From NCBI GenBank assembly GCA_913057205.1, contig CAJXNO010000011.1, positions 20,966-84,965 on the forward strand: a DNA stretch of 64,000 bases. The letters run 5' to 3'. The DNA comes from an uncultured Flavobacteriales bacterium (lineage in GTDB: Bacteria; Bacteroidota; Bacteroidia; Flavobacteriales_G; Salibacteraceae). The notes below the pieces were generated by a model, which saw nothing but the letters and a program-made list of their open reading frames with translations, made no database searches and had not been told where the DNA came from. Shown piece by piece: positions 59,733 through 64,000 of the stretch (its first letter is position 1; the number at the start of each line of letters is the position of its first letter). A program made the translations under genes and the position numbers.

Positions 59733-61964
59733 TTGAGAAACCGAACAACACTTCGACCTATGTATCGATCTTTCGTGGGCCATGTATCCTTGGCTTTAGT
59801 ATTGCTTTTAAGCGCACTTCTTCCATCTGAAATCTACACCCAAGCACCCCAGGGCATCAACTATCAAGCTGTTGTAAGATCAGCTGATGGTGAGCCGCTA
59901 GCAGATACCACCTTTTTACTGATCATCACCATCGCTCAAGATGTTAACCTTAACACACAGGATTACGTCTAGGCAAACGAGGATAGTTCGAATGAATTTG
60001 GTCTGTTTACAATCATCATCGTACAGGGAGCACCCAATTTCAACACCTTCAATGCGATCGACTGGTCAACCGGTGATAAATTCGTCAACATTCAAACAGA
60101 GCGCCTTGACCTAGGTACCTCGTAACTCATGTCAGTACCGTACGCACTCTATGCGGGCAGTGCGGGTGGTTCAAGTGTAACAGGAGACGATGGAGATTGG
60201 GATACTTCGAACGTTGCTGTATTCACCAACAAATCAGTAGGTATTGGAACCGGGTTTCCGGCTGGAGACCTGAACGTGGTCAACGACAACAATATGGCTG
60301 TCATCGGCCTACAAGGGGCTGGAGATAATTTCACGTATTCCGCTATTGAACTGGGCAACCGAGAAAACGATCGCTTCTTCCGAATCACCCAAAGCAAACT
60401 TGCCAGTGAGCGGAACAATTTCGTGATCGACTATTGGGATGGTACACAATAACTTCCGCGGCTGGCCATTGACACAACCGGTCGTGTAGGTATCGGTGAA
60501 ACCCAACCAGAAGCCAATCTTGACGTAACGGGTAGCTTGAAGACAGACACCCTCCGCATAAGCGATGTTTACACATTTCCATCGTTGAATGGTACTGCCG
60601 GACAGGTGATGATTACCGACGGCGCTGGAAACATCACCTGGCAAAACAGTGCAGACTCCTTACAAGTATTTGAAGTTGTAAACGACACCACCCTCCGGAT
60701 CATTGAAGGAAACGGTGAGGTTTTTGACGTTTCCTTGGATCATTTCGCCACGGACATCGAGCTGAGTGATGTTCAGATCGGCTTGCTTGCTGAGATAGAT
60801 GCAGACAGCACCTACCTGAACGACAGCATTGATCAAGTAGCGGCCGACTTAGCAAACTTCATTGCGAACAGTACAGACATCAAGATTACTGAAGGAATGA
60901 TCATTGGCACAGACCTAGCACTAATCAACAGCGTAGGAGATCCAGTAATCATCGACATCGCTTCCCTGGCTACCGATGCTGAGGTGGCAGATATTGAAAC
61001 CGCTATTTACAATGAGATCGATGCCGAGAGCACCTATTTGAATGATAGCATTGTTCAAGTGGCTGCCAACTTGTTGGATGAGGTCACCTTTTTACTCAAT
61101 GAACTGGCCGATGACTCTACCTACTTGAACGATAGCATTGATCAGGTCGCCCTTGACCTCGCCAATTACATCGCTACGAATTTTGACACCAACATCACGG
61201 AGGGACTCATCGTAGGTACCGACCTCGCGCTCATCAACAGCGCTGGTGAAACGTGAGCTTAACGAAAAGGGCGAAACCATTCTTTACGCGTATCGATCAG
61301 CCGAACTCAAACGAGATGACTTAGATATGCTGGATGCGATGGTGGCTGAATGGCAGAAGGATTCTTCTGATGCGATTCAGATCCAATCCCATAGCGATAA
61401 AGCTGAAGAACGCGGCAGCTATTCCTTTTCAGCAGAAGGATCCGTGGCCGTAGCAAGATACCTGCATGAACAAGGGGTGCCGTTGTCTGCCTTATTCATC
61501 AGTAACTGGGAAAGTGAGAAGCCAGCTGTTGACTGTGAAAGTGGCGATTGCAGTGAAGATGACCGTGCGAAGAATCGCAGGTCAGAATTACAAACGATAG
61601 AAGCAGAAGGACTCGCATCAGAACCTGACTTCATCATCACCTTCGGCTTTAATGAATGGCGATTAAGTCCTGAGGCCGAAAAAACCGTTTATCGGGTGCT
61701 TCAAACCTTACGTGCCGATCCTACACAAGAAGTTCGCATTGATGGATTCACAGACACCTAGGGAAGCTTCGAAAGCAATCAAAGGGTTTCTGAGCTACGT
61801 GCCAAGAACATACGCAACCTCCTGCAGTTGAGGGGAGTTTCAGAAGGTAACATGGAGGTCGTTTTCCATTGTAAAACCATACCTCGTGGACCATGTATCC
61901 TGAACTACCCTTGTCCGGTAGAGTTACGTGATACAAACCGACGCGTAGAGATCAGGCTCAAATA
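59733..61964 (+). pseudogene. Interrupted fibre-like / OmpA C-terminal domain protein
   Basis: Single reading path APQGINYQAVVRSADGEPL..NEFGLFTII..IDWSTGDKFVNI..LGTS*LMSVPYALYA..OmpA-like GFTDT*GSFESNQRVSELRAKNIR..NRRVEIRLK, broken by stops at 59970, 60123, 60450, 61759 and a frameshift near 61245. Confidence 0.75.
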
Positions 61965-62043
61965 AGCTGCGCCAAACGCGCTCCGATACAAAATTTCCAT
62001 AACTTGGCGGCTTTGCAAATGCTCATGGCTTCGAAGTAAGACC

Positions 62044-62051
62044 TACCTTTG
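62044..62051 (+). promoter_or_regulatory. Putative Bacteroidetes -7 element (TACCTTTG)
   Basis: Matches TAnnTTTG upstream of the YfiR-like gene. Confidence 0.4.
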
Positions 62052-62065
62052 AAAGGATTTCTACC

Positions 62066-62599
62066 GTGAAGAGACTACTTCTCATCATATGGTTGCTGTT
62101 CGCACTAGCTAGTACTGGCTATGCCCAAGGAGGCATGAACCAGATGAATACGCGGGCGAAATTCAAGTCGATGTACATTTTGAACTTCACGAAGTACACC
62201 GAATGGCCAGCAGCATACAAACAAGGAGATTTCATCATTGGGGTTGTTGATGACGACGATCTCGCTGGGCACTTGGAAACCATTGCCAAGACCAAGAAAG
62301 TCAACAGCCAAAACATTGTGGTGAAGCGCTTCTCGAGTCCTTCACAAGTTACCAAATGCCACCTGCTCTATGTGAACGGCAGCGCGGCTGAGGTAGAACC
62401 CTACGTCAAAAAAGCCAAAGAATACAACTGCCTTGTGGTAACAGAAGGCAAAGGAATGATCGATCGATTATCGGCGATCAATTTCATCGTTGTAGGAACG
62501 GCCATTAAATATGAAATGAATCGGGCCTTGTTCAAGGAGCAGGACCTGATCGTTAGTAATACACTGGAAAACCTCGCCGCGAAAGTGATCAATAAATGA
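62066..62599 (+). CDS. YfiR family protein
   Basis: RAKFKSMYILNFTKYTEWPAAYKQGDFIIGVVDDDDLAGHLETIAKTKKVNSQNIVVKRF..NFIVVGTAIKYEMN. Confidence 0.88.
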   Translation: MKRLLLIIWLLFALASTGYAQGGMNQMNTRAKFKSMYILNFTKYTEWPAAYKQGDFIIGVVDDDDLAGHLETIAKTKKVNSQNIVVKRFSSPSQVTKCHLLYVNGSAAEVEPYVKKAKEYNCLVVTEGKGMIDRLSAINFIVVGTAIKYEMNRALFKEQDLIVSNTLENLAAKVINK

Positions 62600-63507
62600 A
62601 ACGACTCATAACCATAGCGGTGGTCTTATTACTGATGGTACCGATTGGGCTACGGGCTCAGCTCGATCCGGTATCGCTAGCACTTCGTGCTTATCAGGCT
62701 GGAGACCTACCCAAAGCACAGGAGCTCATCGAAATTGCCGTCGATGATGATAACTTCAATAAGATTACCAAAACTTGGTACTTCAGAGGTTACATCTACA
62801 AGGATCTTTACAAGCAAGCAAAAGAAGGTCAGAGCAAGAAACAATCCTTTGAGTACCGTGACGCTTCTGTTGAGTCGTTCAGAACTACGGTAGAACTCGA
62901 GCCCCAAGGAGAGTTGGTTGAAGACTGCAACAATTCATTGAAATACCTGTCTAGCACCATTTATAATGACGCGGCCTTTGCGCTAGACACCAACAATTTC
63001 GAAGACGCACAGCGTTTGTATGATCAATACCAAGACATCACCACTGTTACCAACCCAGAAATGGACCTTACACAACGAACCATTGAGTTCAAGTTGTACA
63101 AAGCCAATAAGTACTCTGCCCTCTTCGATGCAGCAAGCACAGAGGAGGATAAAGAGAAGTACAGCCAAAAGGTAACCGAGGTCTATAAAGAGGTTCTCAG
63201 CCTAGACAGCAACAACATTTCTGCGAACTATAATCTCGCGATTCACTTCTACAACCAAGGGGTGAACATCATCGAGAACATGGATTACGATACCGACTTC
63301 GAAACCCTGTTTGCGATACAAGCGCAAGTGATGGAATTGTTTGGTGCTGCCTTACCCTATATGAAGAAGGCATATCAACTCAATCCAAAACGCAAGGAAA
63401 CCTTGGTGGGCTTATCTGGTATCTATTTCGGCTTGAACGATATTGAGAAATCAGAGTACTACCAGGAGGAATTAAAGAAGCTTCAAGAAAGCGAGGGAAA
63501 TCAATAA
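62596..63507 (+). CDS. TPR-containing secreted protein
   Basis: Signal peptide; AYQAGDLPKAQELIEIA; overlaps upstream stop (ATGA). Confidence 0.75.
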   Translation: MKRLITIAVVLLLMVPIGLRAQLDPVSLALRAYQAGDLPKAQELIEIAVDDDNFNKITKTWYFRGYIYKDLYKQAKEGQSKKQSFEYRDASVESFRTTVELEPQGELVEDCNNSLKYLSSTIYNDAAFALDTNNFEDAQRLYDQYQDITTVTNPEMDLTQRTIEFKLYKANKYSALFDAASTEEDKEKYSQKVTEVYKEVLSLDSNNISANYNLAIHFYNQGVNIIENMDYDTDFETLFAIQAQVMELFGAALPYMKKAYQLNPKRKETLVGLSGIYFGLNDIEKSEYYQEELKKLQESEGNQ

Positions 63508-63519
63508 ATCGTAGAAAAT

Positions 63520-64000
63520 ATGTTCGCACGTTTCAGCATTGGACGTAAGATAAGCTTAGGCTTCGCGGTGGTCATCGTTTCTACGATCATCGCCTTTTAT
63601 ATCACCAACAAAACCTTTGTTGAAAGTCAGGAGATCAACGAAGAAATCACGAACAACCATACACCTTCCATTGCAAAATTGGAAGAGTTGAAGCTGATGA
63701 TCGTTCGATCTAAAATGCTCATCAACAACTGGGTTTACCTCTCCTCTCCCAGTGAGAACGAAGACAAGGTTTCTCTGAATAAGCTCACCGTGGCGGAGTA
63801 TCCTAAACTGAAGATCGAACTAGAAAGTTTAGCCAATCAATGGGAAGACAGTACTAGGCAAGAACTACCTCCACTTTTCATGAAGATCGAGGAGCTGTGG
63901 TCTAGCCATGACATGATCAAGCAGACCTTGAACGGTGTAGAAGCCTACAATGAGGAGATGAATACATTTATGCCGAATTCCATGGTGGAACAAGGTGGTG
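63520..64000 (+). CDS. Sensor protein, N-terminal part (TM + four-helix-bundle-like sensor), runs off window
   Basis: Open frame from ATG 63520 to window end: MFARFSIGRKISLGFAVVIVSTIIAFYITNKTFVESQEINEEITNNHTPSIAKLEELKLMIVRSK. Confidence 0.7.
   Translation, partial: MFARFSIGRKISLGFAVVIVSTIIAFYITNKTFVESQEINEEITNNHTPSIAKLEELKLMIVRSKMLINNWVYLSSPSENEDKVSLNKLTVAEYPKLKIELESLANQWEDSTRQELPPLFMKIEELWSSHDMIKQTLNGVEAYNEEMNTFMPNSMVEQGG

Noticed and set aside
59733-61964. Stop codon reassignment (TAA/TAG as Gln) in this genome
   Set aside because: Neighbouring intact genes end normally at TAA and TAG, and this gene also has a frameshift, so local decay is simpler

Overview
The window reads as a Bacteroidota (Flavobacteriales-like) chromosome segment. 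Supporting signs are several T9SS type A C-terminal sorting proteins, Bacteroidetes-type TAnnTTTG -7 boxes, a Rho with a long disordered insertion, and DUF2723/GT117, DUF4293 and DUF4199 proteins. Positions ~1-7,700 are an accessory island. It starts with an integron-like cassette array: four complete cassettes, each ending in an attC-like imperfect hairpin and joined at GTT boundaries, with no integrase in view. Cargo is a retropepsin-like protease, an HtrA/trypsin-like protease, an SRA(YDG)-HNH modification-dependent endonuclease overlapping a MutT/NudG-like Nudix hydrolase, and a small secreted protein. The array is followed by an HUH/Rep-like ORF, a DUF5681 ORF and a patchwork TPR gene. 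From ~7,800 on the content is mostly ordinary housekeeping (SulP, fhs, mnmH/selD, xthA, M1 peptidase, LemA/TPM, FtsE-like, rho, mpl-like, class II aldolase, ComEC, surE, lpxB, SpoIID, LpoB, DUF2723). Exceptions are a decayed hypE joined head-to-head to a truncated histidine kinase, an alkaline-phosphatase-superfamily/TPR/sulfotransferase fusion, and a multiply interrupted fibre/OmpA-like gene. The best candidate for a new system is the SRA-HNH + Nudix pair inside the non-canonical cassette array. All family calls come from reading motifs by eye; no searches were run.
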